A DNA stretch of 12,353 nt, from contig JABSPN010000043.1 of assembly GCA_013214425.1 (NCBI GenBank), positions 1 to 12,353 on the forward strand. The letters are read 5' to 3'. The notes under the pieces are model-generated. The model made no database searches and was not told where the DNA came from. It saw only the letters and a list, made by a program, of their open reading frames with translations. The translations under genes were made by a program, and so were the position numbers. Origin of the DNA: Flavobacteriaceae bacterium (GTDB taxonomy: Bacteria > Bacteroidota > Bacteroidia > Flavobacteriales > Flavobacteriaceae). Below are positions 1 to 7,284 of this stretch, in pieces. Every line of letters starts with the position of its first letter. Positions within the stretch are counted from its first letter, which is position 1.

Positions 1-507
1 GGTGTCGTATTAATGAGTGCCATGTTATTAGCACCAGCTGCTGCTGCAAGGCAATGGACCAATAGTTTGGGGTTGATGGTTTTCATCGCTGCAATTTTTG
101 GAGCGTTTTCAGGAATTATAGGAACAGGAATAAGTGCCACACAAAACAACCTTTCTACAGGTCCAGTGATTGTATTAATCGCCAGTGCTTTTGTGATTAT
201 TTCTTTCGTGTTTTCTCCGAAACGTGGACTCTTATTCAGGCAAATTAGACTCTATCAAAACAGGAAAGATTTACAGTTGCACAAAACTTTATCATTTATG
301 TATCATATTTCGAAAACGCATGAAGATATTTCCCATCCACATGCCATTCGGATCCTGAATAATTTCCAGGGATTTACAAAACGATCATTGAAGAAGCTAG
401 AAGATAAAAACTATATCAAGGTAGAAGGAAATATGTGGTCTATGACTCAAGACGGTTATACCTTTGCTTCCAATTTGTATAACCAACAAGTGAACGTCAA
501 TGAGTAG
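1..507 (+). CDS. Metal ABC transporter permease (TroC/MntB-type), 5'-truncated, with C-terminal winged-helix-like domain
   Basis: This is the C-terminal part of an inner-membrane permease for divalent metal uptake (Mn, Zn or Fe; the metal cannot be read from the sequence). The frame is open from base 1, and the ATG at 13 is internal: it lies in the LMSAMLLAPAAAARQW stretch, the conserved MLxAPAAxA helix of ABC-3 family permeases. Two hydrophobic segments follow (about 65-130 and 160-210). After the last helix and an SPKRGLL turn, about 90 residues form a soluble tail with a helix-turn-helix and wing look (FTKRSLKKLEDKNYIKVEG, then MWSMTQDGYTFA). This resembles the DNA-binding half of DtxR/MntR-type regulators. 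The tail is longer than in typical TroC or ZnuB. The last 8 bases overlap the next permease gene, so the two are probably translationally coupled. The solute-binding and ATPase genes would be expected upstream, outside the window. Confidence 0.88.
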   Translation, partial: GVVLMSAMLLAPAAAARQWTNSLGLMVFIAAIFGAFSGIIGTGISATQNNLSTGPVIVLIASAFVIISFVFSPKRGLLFRQIRLYQNRKDLQLHKTLSFMYHISKTHEDISHPHAIRILNNFQGFTKRSLKKLEDKNYIKVEGNMWSMTQDGYTFASNLYNQQVNVNE

Positions 508-1660
508 TGCTCAGATTGAAATACAATTAATTGCCAGTTTGGTTGCGATCGCTTGTGCGATTCCAGGCGTGTTTTTAGTCTTGAGAAAAATGTCATTGAT
601 AAGCGATGCTATTAGTCATTCTATCTTACCTGGAATTGTCATTGGGTTTTTGATTACACATGATTTATCGTCTCCGCTATTGATATTTCTAGCGGCTCTT
701 TCAGGAATAATCACCGTCATTCTCGTCGAGTATATCCAGAAAACTGGATTGGTCAAGGAAGATACGGCTATTGGACTGGTGTTCCCCGCTTTGTTTAGTA
801 TTGGAGTGATTCTGATTTCGAAAAATGCTAATGATGTCCACCTCGATATTGACGCAGTTTTATTAGGTGAGTTGGCTTTTGCTCCGTTTGATCGACTCAT
901 AGTAAACGGAATGGATATGGGGCCTAAATCGCTGTATGTGATTGGCAGTATTTTACTATTGACACTCGGATTGTTATTCGCCTTTTTTAAAGAATTAAAA
1001 GTGAGCACTTTTGATGTCGGTTTGGCCTCTGCTCTAGGATTTTCTCCTTTAGTGATGCATTACGGACTCATGAGCGTTTCTTCTATCACGATTGTTGGTG
1101 CGTTTGATGCTGTAGGAGCAGTACTCGTAATCGCCTTGATGATTGCGCCAGCTGCAGCTGCTTATTTACTGACTTCTGATTTAAAAAAGATGCTGGGACT
1201 TTCGGTTTTCTTCGGAGTATTTTCTGCGATTAGTGGCTATTGGTTAGCACATGAGTTGGATGCTTCTATTGCTGGTTCGATTACGACTGTTTTAGGTGTT
1301 GTTTTTCTCCTGATTTATTTATTAGCTCCTGAAAAAGGTTTGCTCTCTGTATTATACAGACAACGTCAACAACGAATCGAAGTATCATTACTGACTTTTT
1401 TACTGCATTTAAGTAATCATACTGAAGAGGAAGAACGTCATGTCAATCACCTCAACGAACATATCAATTGGCAAAAAGTACGCGCCAAACAAGTATTGGA
1501 TTTAGCTAAAAAAAATAATATGATTCGCATTGAAAACGATATCGTTTCCTTAACCGAAAAAGGAACTTCTTTCACCGACAAAGCCCTGGATTATATTATC
1601 ACCAATGATGATACTCAAATCGAATCGATGAAAGATGATTTCTTTTTATTTCGAGGTTAG
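500..1660 (+). CDS. Metal ABC transporter permease (TroD/MntB-type) with C-terminal winged-helix-like domain
   Basis: Second permease of the same Mn/Zn/Fe-type ABC importer, 386 residues. It is complete and starts at an ATG inside the end of the previous gene. About eight membrane segments fill residues 1-285. Family motifs include RKMSLISDAISHSILPG near residue 29 and LVIALMIAPAAAAYLL near 210, the site matching the APAAAA helix of the first permease. A heterodimeric permease pair is typical of tro/mnt operons. From about residue 290 a soluble tail of roughly 95 residues again looks like a winged helix (INWQKVRAKQVLDLAKKNN, then IRIENDIVSLTEKG), which ordinary permeases lack. The final stop overlaps tail-to-tail by 4 bases with the stop of the convergent lipoprotein gene, and no terminator hairpin lies between them. 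The family is clear; the metal and the tail's function are inferred. Confidence 0.9.
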   Translation: MSSAQIEIQLIASLVAIACAIPGVFLVLRKMSLISDAISHSILPGIVIGFLITHDLSSPLLIFLAALSGIITVILVEYIQKTGLVKEDTAIGLVFPALFSIGVILISKNANDVHLDIDAVLLGELAFAPFDRLIVNGMDMGPKSLYVIGSILLLTLGLLFAFFKELKVSTFDVGLASALGFSPLVMHYGLMSVSSITIVGAFDAVGAVLVIALMIAPAAAAYLLTSDLKKMLGLSVFFGVFSAISGYWLAHELDASIAGSITTVLGVVFLLIYLLAPEKGLLSVLYRQRQQRIEVSLLTFLLHLSNHTEEEERHVNHLNEHINWQKVRAKQVLDLAKKNNMIRIENDIVSLTEKGTSFTDKALDYIITNDDTQIESMKDDFFLFRG

Positions 1661-4323
1661 TTACTACAATTCCCGTCTATAATATCTTGTACTGTTGGGT
1701 TGTAGGCATTGTTATCTATATATACATCTCCATAGGTTCCGTTAGTAAATAAATTAGTTAAGGCACAGAAATCTGAAAGGTTATTATTTGGAACAGACAT
1801 ACTAGTGTCACTGTATAAAACCCCTATATAAGCATTTGTTAATAAGGCAAGTGACTCAAGTCCAGATAATGAGCTTAAGGAATTATTTGACCCTATATAT
1901 AAAATCCCATTAATCGAATTTAAATTGTTCAGAGATTCTATCGATGTTAATGATTCATTAAAATTAATTAAAACACCGAATTCAACATGACTTAAATCAT
2001 TTAATCCATTTAAATTAATTAGTGATTGATTATTCGTGATTTTAAGTTGGTCTAACGATGTAAGTCCATAAAAATTTGGAATATTTTCTATTAATGGGTT
2101 ACTATGTATAATCAAGCTACCTCCTATAGAATTAACACTGTTCAATGCAGAAACATCAATCAAAGAGTTATTATTATTAATTTCAAGATTTTGCACTAGT
2201 GATGTACATCCTTCTAGACCTGACAAACTTGTTAAAGAAGGGCAATTTCTTATTACGATTGAACTTTCAATACTGTTCAAATTACTAAGAGCTGAAATTG
2301 AATTCAACACATCGTTCTGTTCGATCCTTAAATATTGTAAAGACGCAATGTTCTCCAAACCTTCCAAATTAGAAATTAAATTGCTTCTTCTGATATTGCA
2401 ACCTTCTAAGCTAGTTAAATTACTAAAACTGTTTAATGATGTTAAAGAATCATTCCCGTCTATATATAGAAGTTCCAACGAAGCTATTGTTTCTATTCCA
2501 GAAATATCATTCAATAAAATATTATCTTGAAATTCCACCCTTGTTGCAGATTGCAAGTTGGGAAAACTTGTTAATGATAATAGAGAATTATTATTTACAA
2601 TTCTAATTTCGTAAATATCAGTATTAACAACACTCAAACCATCTAAATTCACAAGCTGAGAATTATTTAACACCCATAATTGGTTGATATCAGAATTCAG
2701 ATTTTGAAGTCCATTTAAACTTACTAATTGAGGATTTGATTGAATTGCTAGTAAATTCGTAATTGAAGTTAATGACGATAAAGGCGTTATATCATTGATG
2801 TCAGAATTTTGAGTCACATAATAATCCCCTATACGCAAAGAGCCTTGTACTTCCGTGTAGCCAAATAAACCAAAAGAATTAATGTCATTTTGAGTTCTAA
2901 GTATCACATCACCAACATAAATGCCTCCTAAAGGATTATCACAAACACTAATCGTATCTAACTCAATTAAATCATTGTTTAAATTAATTGAAATAGAGTC
3001 AGAAGCAAAATTAGTATCTAAGTCAAGTACAGTAACTTCATAATTCCCTTGAGCACAATATTGATATGCAAAATTTATTATTCCATCTGTTATAGAATAT
3101 AATTGACTTGGTGAATCTCCTTGAATTATTAAATAGCCATTCGTAACAATATCGCCATCACAATTAAGTGCTTGTCCTATAAAATTAACAATCATTGATG
3201 CTGAAGGCAATTCAGGAATCGATATTGTTATAGAAGTATCTGTAGTATAAGGCCCTAATACTTGACTATGAATAATTTGATCTGAACATACTAAATCAAA
3301 TATTTGAATTTCAACTTCTTCATTTAATGGAATCATTCCGCATTCTTGCCCAATATCGTTTGTAAAACCCGTATAGATTGTTTGATCGTTATTGGATCTA
3401 ATAATTTTAAAATAAAAGTTAGCACCATCATAATTCTCAATATCTAATTCAAAACAGAAATTGATCATATCTCCAGGGAGGTCACAATTCCACCAGGAAA
3501 AATGATTGACATCGCCAATGTATTTTGATCCTGTTTTTACCGCCTGCCCTTCTTCTTTCCAATACCCCACTGCTTCATCAAAAAACCATAAAGGAATGAT
3601 TTCCGGAGCACTGCTAGTTTGAGAAGTGTCTACTGGAAATTCTAAGGTTGCGGGACTGTTCTCTGCAATATTTAAAGCTTCTCCGCTTGGACTGTATAAG
3701 TTCACTAATAGCATTCCATAGGTCTCTAATGTTTGCGCATCATTCGTGCTGTTTTGAGCCAATAACATCCCTGGCATTTGTTCAAAAGTGCTCTGCTGAT
3801 TGGGTTGTAAATAATGCATCACCACATCTACTTGTCCGTTATACGGATTTCCGTTAGCATCAATAAAGGCTCCTGAAAAAGAGACTTTACTATCGCCTAA
3901 ACTCACACTACTCGTTGCTCCTGAATTTACAGAACCTACAACTGTTTTAGGCAGTAAGGTAATCTGAATATCATTGGTTCCATTTGGTACTGGTACTACA
4001 GCTCTTGAGCCATTAATATAGCCGTCTTTAGAGGCTTTTAGATAAGCAAATTTCTCATAGACCTCAGCGTTATTTAAAACAAAAACTCCATTATGATCTG
4101 TTGTCGTCGCACTGGCTCCTAATGTAATTTGAACTCCGCTAAGTGAATTCCCATTACTATCTTGAACTTTTCCAATAAAATTAGCTGAAGTTATACCTCC
4201 GAAGTTATCCTGGAAGGCAATATCACTTTGTCCTTGATTGTTCGTTAAGCTTGTATCAAAATCGTCCATTTGGCAAGAAGCAAAAAGTAATAATACGAGT
4301 ATTAATGTTCCTAGTTTTCTCAT
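1657..4323 (-). CDS. Surface lipoprotein with CILP-like domain and leucine-rich L-domain repeats
   Basis: An 888-residue predicted surface lipoprotein. The signal peptide ends in a lipobox (LFASC, Cys17). The mature start C-Q-M-D-D-F resembles the Bacteroidota lipoprotein export signal that sends lipoproteins to the outer face of the outer membrane. Residues about 47-125 look like a carboxypeptidase-regulatory-like beta domain (GKVQDSNGNSLSGVQITLG). Residues about 128-285 resemble the conserved region of CILP/FAM171-like proteins (WFFDEAVGYWKEEGQA, then DVNHFSWWNCD). Residues 286-465 look beta-rich with paired cysteines. From 467 (GDVILRTQNDINSFG) to the end are about 13 degenerate leucine-rich repeats of 23-25 residues, as in receptor-L-like domains, capped by NPTVQDIIDGNCS. 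There is no T9SS sorting domain, which fits lipid anchoring. A binding or adhesion role is inferred from the repeats. The gene lies 227 bp downstream of the LytTR regulator, with a candidate LytTR operator between them. Confidence 0.85.
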   Translation of the reverse strand: MRKLGTLILVLLLFASCQMDDFDTSLTNNQGQSDIAFQDNFGGITSANFIGKVQDSNGNSLSGVQITLGASATTTDHNGVFVLNNAEVYEKFAYLKASKDGYINGSRAVVPVPNGTNDIQITLLPKTVVGSVNSGATSSVSLGDSKVSFSGAFIDANGNPYNGQVDVVMHYLQPNQQSTFEQMPGMLLAQNSTNDAQTLETYGMLLVNLYSPSGEALNIAENSPATLEFPVDTSQTSSAPEIIPLWFFDEAVGYWKEEGQAVKTGSKYIGDVNHFSWWNCDLPGDMINFCFELDIENYDGANFYFKIIRSNNDQTIYTGFTNDIGQECGMIPLNEEVEIQIFDLVCSDQIIHSQVLGPYTTDTSITISIPELPSASMIVNFIGQALNCDGDIVTNGYLIIQGDSPSQLYSITDGIINFAYQYCAQGNYEVTVLDLDTNFASDSISINLNNDLIELDTISVCDNPLGGIYVGDVILRTQNDINSFGLFGYTEVQGSLRIGDYYVTQNSDINDITPLSSLTSITNLLAIQSNPQLVSLNGLQNLNSDINQLWVLNNSQLVNLDGLSVVNTDIYEIRIVNNNSLLSLTSFPNLQSATRVEFQDNILLNDISGIETIASLELLYIDGNDSLTSLNSFSNLTSLEGCNIRRSNLISNLEGLENIASLQYLRIEQNDVLNSISALSNLNSIESSIVIRNCPSLTSLSGLEGCTSLVQNLEINNNNSLIDVSALNSVNSIGGSLIIHSNPLIENIPNFYGLTSLDQLKITNNQSLINLNGLNDLSHVEFGVLINFNESLTSIESLNNLNSINGILYIGSNNSLSSLSGLESLALLTNAYIGVLYSDTSMSVPNNNLSDFCALTNLFTNGTYGDVYIDNNAYNPTVQDIIDGNCSN

Positions 4324-4477
4324 AATACAGGTTTTTGTTTTTAAAACTTTCGTCGTAAGAGAGCCTTAAATTGCCGGACCCCCTTACTCGAAAAGTGTTA
4401 GCTAGTTTAACTTTGTTATTCGTTCACAAAGGCTTTTCATCTAAAATGAGATGTAATCGCTATGTTAGAATTCGAAA

Positions 4478-4485
4478 CAAACTTA
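4478..4485 (-). promoter_or_regulatory. Candidate -7 box (TAAGTTTG) for the surface lipoprotein gene
   Basis: The minus strand reads TAAGTTTG here, matching the TAnnTTTG -7 element of Bacteroidota sigma-70-type promoters. No TTG lies 17-23 bases further upstream, so the -33 element is missing or poor, as is common where an activator is needed. Transcription from here would give a leader of roughly 150 nt before the ATG at 4323. The candidate LytTR operator ends 33 bp upstream of the box. An 8-base match can occur by chance, so the call rests mainly on its position. Confidence 0.35.
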
Positions 4486-4518
4486 ATGGTGTCTTATAAA
4501 ACTTGGAAGAAAGAAATG

Positions 4519-4548
4519 ATAAGCGTAGGAGTTTTTTTGATAAGCGTT
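4519..4548 (-). promoter_or_regulatory. Candidate LytTR-type operator: tandem ACGCTTAT half-sites 21 bp apart
   Basis: On the plus strand TGATAAGCGT occurs perfectly twice, at 4517-4526 and 4538-4547, exactly 21 bp apart (two helical turns). On the minus strand the 9-mers are AACGCTTAT (4548-4540) and TACGCTTAT (4527-4519), separated by 12 bp. The published LytTR half-site consensus is [TA][AC][CA]GTTN[AG][TG], arranged as direct repeats about 12-13 bp apart. Each copy here matches 8 of 9 positions and differs only at position 5 (C for T). The site begins 3 bp past the stop codon of the LytTR regulator gene and lies about 195-225 bp upstream of the lipoprotein start, so the lipoprotein gene is the obvious target. 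Regulation is inferred, not shown. Confidence 0.55.
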
Positions 4549-4550
4549 AC

Positions 4551-5333
4551 TTAAGAAAGGGAAGCTATCAAATCTGTTAGCTTGGATCTATTCCTTACCG
4601 AAATATTTACGCTCTCTCCTGAGGTAAGAATGATGCTTTCCTTTTTATAAATTGACTTGATATAATCTGTGTTTATGATCACAGATCTGTGAGGTTTAAA
4701 AAAACCATGTTCGTCAAGTAATTCTTGATAATACCCTAGAGAATTAGAAGCCATGTATTTATTATCATCATTCAGATAAACATGAGTATAATTACCATCG
4801 GCTTCACATTTGATGATATTTTCAACTTTCACTCCAACATGTTCTTTTCCCGTGTTTAAAAAAATCTTAGCTTCCTTTTTTCGAATGAAATTATTGAAAT
4901 CTGTGTATTTGTTAATAGAAAAAATACGTTCTCTAAGCTTTACGTAACGCTCCACAATTTCTATTAATTTCTCCGGAAGAATGGGTTTTACAACATAGCT
5001 TAATGCAAAATGGTCGATGGCTTTTTGCAGATAATTTTTAAAGGCCGTTACAAAAACTACTTCAAAATTATAGTTGTCAATACGATTGAAAATTTCAAAG
5101 GAATGACCATCGGTTAGTTCAATATCCATAAAAACTAGTTCGGGTTGATAGGTGTGAATGGCTTCAACCGCCTTTTCAATGCTTTCTGCAACTGCTAAAA
5201 CTTCAATAGTATCACCAAAATATCGGTTAATAAGCCCTTTTAGATAATCTTGAGCTTCTTTATTGTCTTCGATGATAATTGTATTAATTTTGTTAGTAAC
5301 AGCCATTCGCATTGAACTAATAACATTCAGCAT
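4551..5333 (-). CDS. LytTR-family response regulator
   Basis: Cytoplasmic DNA-binding response regulator, 260 residues from the longest start. Receiver domain at about 17-135: acidic pair E22-D23, phosphoacceptor D70 in VFMDIEL, T96 in VFVTAF and K116 in VVKP, so all key residues are present. LytTR DNA-binding domain at about 155-258, with the typical IIKCEADGNYTHVYL, FFKPHRSVIINTDYI and ILTSGESVNISVR stretches. The start is uncertain. The ATG at 5333 abuts the divergent kinase ATG and has an A-rich upstream stretch; in-frame ATGs at 5312 and 5306 would give an N-terminus closer to the receiver fold. The gene is divergent from a LytS-type kinase, the usual partner. Just beyond its stop lies a LytTR-like direct repeat upstream of the surface lipoprotein gene, the likely target. 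Family is certain; target is inferred. Confidence 0.93.
   Translation of the reverse strand: MLNVISSMRMAVTNKINTIIIEDNKEAQDYLKGLINRYFGDTIEVLAVAESIEKAVEAIHTYQPELVFMDIELTDGHSFEIFNRIDNYNFEVVFVTAFKNYLQKAIDHFALSYVVKPILPEKLIEIVERYVKLRERIFSINKYTDFNNFIRKKEAKIFLNTGKEHVGVKVENIIKCEADGNYTHVYLNDDNKYMASNSLGYYQELLDEHGFFKPHRSVIINTDYIKSIYKKESIILTSGESVNISVRNRSKLTDLIASLS
5263..5292 (+). promoter_or_regulatory. Candidate promoter of the sensor kinase gene, inside the regulator coding region
   Basis: TTG at 5263-5265 and TAATTTTG at 5285-5292, 19 bp apart and followed by T, fit the Flavobacterium-type consensus TTG-N17-23-TAnnTTTGY. The kinase ATG is 42 bp downstream. There is no gap between the two divergent reading frames, so the kinase promoter has to lie within the 5' part of the regulator gene. 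Motif match only. Confidence 0.4.
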
Positions 5334-7229
5334 ATGAAATTAAGCCTTTTTTTTCTTTCTTTTTTAATATTTACTGGTGTTTTTTCACAAGTTAATGACA
5401 CATTAGTTTTTAATTCAAAAGAAACCTATACACAAGAATTTGTCGACTCTCTTATTGCCCAGCGATTAAATCCCTATAAGATTGAAATTTATAAAAAAAT
5501 ACTAGAATCGGATAACTCGTTAATGGGTTGGCCACGCTACTATGCTGGAAAAGGAAATTTCGTTTTCTCTAAAGATCAAGATTCTTGTCTTTATTATATG
5601 AATAAAGCGATAATACTTTATGAAAACAGTGATATAAAAAGAGCCATAGATGAAAAATCGCTTATTCAAGCTTATATTCATAAAGCAATTATATATCACA
5701 GGCGTAAAGAGTTTCTCACTTCAACTAATAATTATCGAAAAGCTCTTGATTTAACAAAAGTGCATACTTATACCTGGAAAGGGTTTATCCTTTCTGGCTT
5801 AGCAAAGAATCATTTAGAAATTGGAAATGACAGTTTGGCTTTAGACTATTTTAAATTGGCTGCTAAAGATTCTATGTACATGACTTTAGACCAACCAGCC
5901 ATTGTTACGCATACTAGAATTGCAAATATCTATTTAAGATTGGGCGAAAAAGAAAAGGCATTAGCCGGTTTTAATTATGCATTAGAATTATCAAAAGAAA
6001 AAACATTTAAAGGCAATATGCCTGGAATTCATGGAAAGCTTGGTAAAATAGCCTATGAAGATTTTGATATGCAGTTGGCTGAGACTCATTTTAAAAAATC
6101 TATTACATACTATGATGAACAAGGTATTGGAGATGATGATTTAAATGGGAAATGGCTTTACAAAGGCATGACTGCCTTCATGAATATTAGGAATAATAAT
6201 ATAGATGAAGGAATACGCGAATTAAATGAAATTGTACATCACTTTGATGCCATTGAAAATTATAACCGAGATGAATTAGAACACGTTGAATTCACTTATA
6301 TTGAACTTGCAGAGGCTTATTCCAGATTAGGCAACTACGATCAGGCTAGAAAAATAAGGCAACAGCATGTTAAAATACTAAATGATTTCACTCTGCAAAT
6401 CATGGAACAAGACATGCAAGAGTTAGAAATTTCCTATCAAACTAAAGAAAAAGACGCCTCTATTAAACGCCTTGAAGAAAGCAAAAAGCAACAAGACATT
6501 ATCATCGATCAACAACGATACATCACAATTGGTATTATTGTTCTATTAATTCTTGGTATAATTTCTGGGCTTATTTTTTGGAGATCGAGAAAAATCAAAA
6601 ATCAATACGAAAAGGAAAATTTGGAACAACGTTTACTACGTTCACAAATGAATCCACATTTCATTTCTAATGCGCTTAATGTTATTTGTGGAATGGTCGA
6701 GAAAAAATCTGAAAACACTATTTCATATGTTAAAAAACTTTCTGATCTCTTTCGGTTAATCCTGAATAACTCAAGAGAAGAGTTTGTTAGTCTGGAAGAT
6801 GAGGTCGTCGCGCTTAAGAACTATCTTGATTTACAATCTAATTTTTCCAAAAAATTCTACTTCAAAATTAACGTTCAAGATGATCTGGACGGGGAAGTAA
6901 TCATCATCCCCCCTATGCTTATTCAGCCCTTTGTAGAAAATGCTATTATTCACGGAATAAACGCTGCTGAAAATGGGAAAATCGATATTGAAATCTCAAA
7001 AAACAATGAACTGCTAGAATGCATTATCACTGATAATGGAATAGGATATTCTGAAACAATCAAAATTAAAAAGAAGCTATCGAAAGAATCTATTTCTGGA
7101 AATATAGTAGCAGAACGATTATCCATTTTAAAGAAAAAGTTTAAAGTAAACACACGATTCACTGTTAAGGATGGAGAAAAGAGTGGAACACGAATTGAGT
7201 TATATTTACCTTACGTTTTAGATTTATAA
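5334..7229 (+). CDS. TPR-containing sensor histidine kinase, LytS/YehU type (HisKA_7TM-less His_kinase family)
   Basis: Membrane sensor kinase of 631 residues, the probable partner of the divergent LytTR regulator. Order of parts: signal peptide (1-18, ending GVFSQ); an extracytoplasmic sensor of about 330 residues made of tetratricopeptide-like helical repeats (for example SGLAKNHLEIGNDSLALDYF and RLGEKEKALAGFNYALEL); a charged coiled coil at about 355-393; one membrane helix at 396-416; then a cytoplasmic His_kinase/HATPase module. The phosphoacceptor motif is QMNPHFISNALN with H442. The ATP lid has the N-box PFVENAIIHG (N536), the G1 box DNGIG (D567-G571) and a late SGTRIEL. No key residue is missing. 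Such kinases often sense protein or peptide signals through the TPRs; the ligand here is unknown. The ATG at 5334 fits the signal peptide. The gene ends in a strong terminator. Confidence 0.93.
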   Translation: MKLSLFFLSFLIFTGVFSQVNDTLVFNSKETYTQEFVDSLIAQRLNPYKIEIYKKILESDNSLMGWPRYYAGKGNFVFSKDQDSCLYYMNKAIILYENSDIKRAIDEKSLIQAYIHKAIIYHRRKEFLTSTNNYRKALDLTKVHTYTWKGFILSGLAKNHLEIGNDSLALDYFKLAAKDSMYMTLDQPAIVTHTRIANIYLRLGEKEKALAGFNYALELSKEKTFKGNMPGIHGKLGKIAYEDFDMQLAETHFKKSITYYDEQGIGDDDLNGKWLYKGMTAFMNIRNNNIDEGIRELNEIVHHFDAIENYNRDELEHVEFTYIELAEAYSRLGNYDQARKIRQQHVKILNDFTLQIMEQDMQELEISYQTKEKDASIKRLEESKKQQDIIIDQQRYITIGIIVLLILGIISGLIFWRSRKIKNQYEKENLEQRLLRSQMNPHFISNALNVICGMVEKKSENTISYVKKLSDLFRLILNNSREEFVSLEDEVVALKNYLDLQSNFSKKFYFKINVQDDLDGEVIIIPPMLIQPFVENAIIHGINAAENGKIDIEISKNNELLECIITDNGIGYSETIKIKKKLSKESISGNIVAERLSILKKKFKVNTRFTVKDGEKSGTRIELYLPYVLDL

Positions 7230-7241
7230 TCTAATAAAAAA

Positions 7242-7260
7242 AGAGCCCAAAAAGGGCTCT
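7242..7260. terminator. Bidirectional intrinsic terminator
   Basis: AGAGCCC (7242-7248), a five-A loop and GGGCTCT (7254-7260) form a perfect 7-bp stem between two convergent genes. On the minus strand the stem is followed by a run of seven T (complement of the A run at 7235-7241), so it ends the sorting-domain gene transcript strongly. On the plus strand the tail after the stem is only moderately T-rich, but it can serve the kinase gene. Confidence 0.85.
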
Positions 7261-7284
7261 CTTATGTTTGAAAATATACTTTAC

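Noticed and set aside
597..606. TGATAAGCGA, close to the LytTR repeat unit found at 4517-4547
   Set aside because: Single copy inside the permease coding region, with no second unit 21 bp away.
616..1008. Minus-strand open frame of 130 codons
   Set aside because: Lies fully antisense to the well-supported permease gene; composition is that of a shadow frame.
2348..2530. Plus-strand open frame within the lipoprotein gene, Leu/Lys rich
   Set aside because: Antisense to the leucine-rich repeats; the repetitive look comes from the repeats on the other strand.
1657..3000. Tandem DNA repeats in the leucine-rich part of the lipoprotein
   Set aside because: The 23-25 residue protein repeats are too diverged at the DNA level to be called tandem DNA repeats by eye.
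4408..4415. TAACTTTG on the plus strand, a perfect TAnnTTTG box
   Set aside because: No TTG at 17-23 bp upstream and no plus-strand gene or clear RNA structure follows before 5334.
4438..4453. CATCT...AGATG hairpin in the lipoprotein leader
   Set aside because: Only a 5-bp stem with no T run; too weak for a terminator or riboswitch claim.
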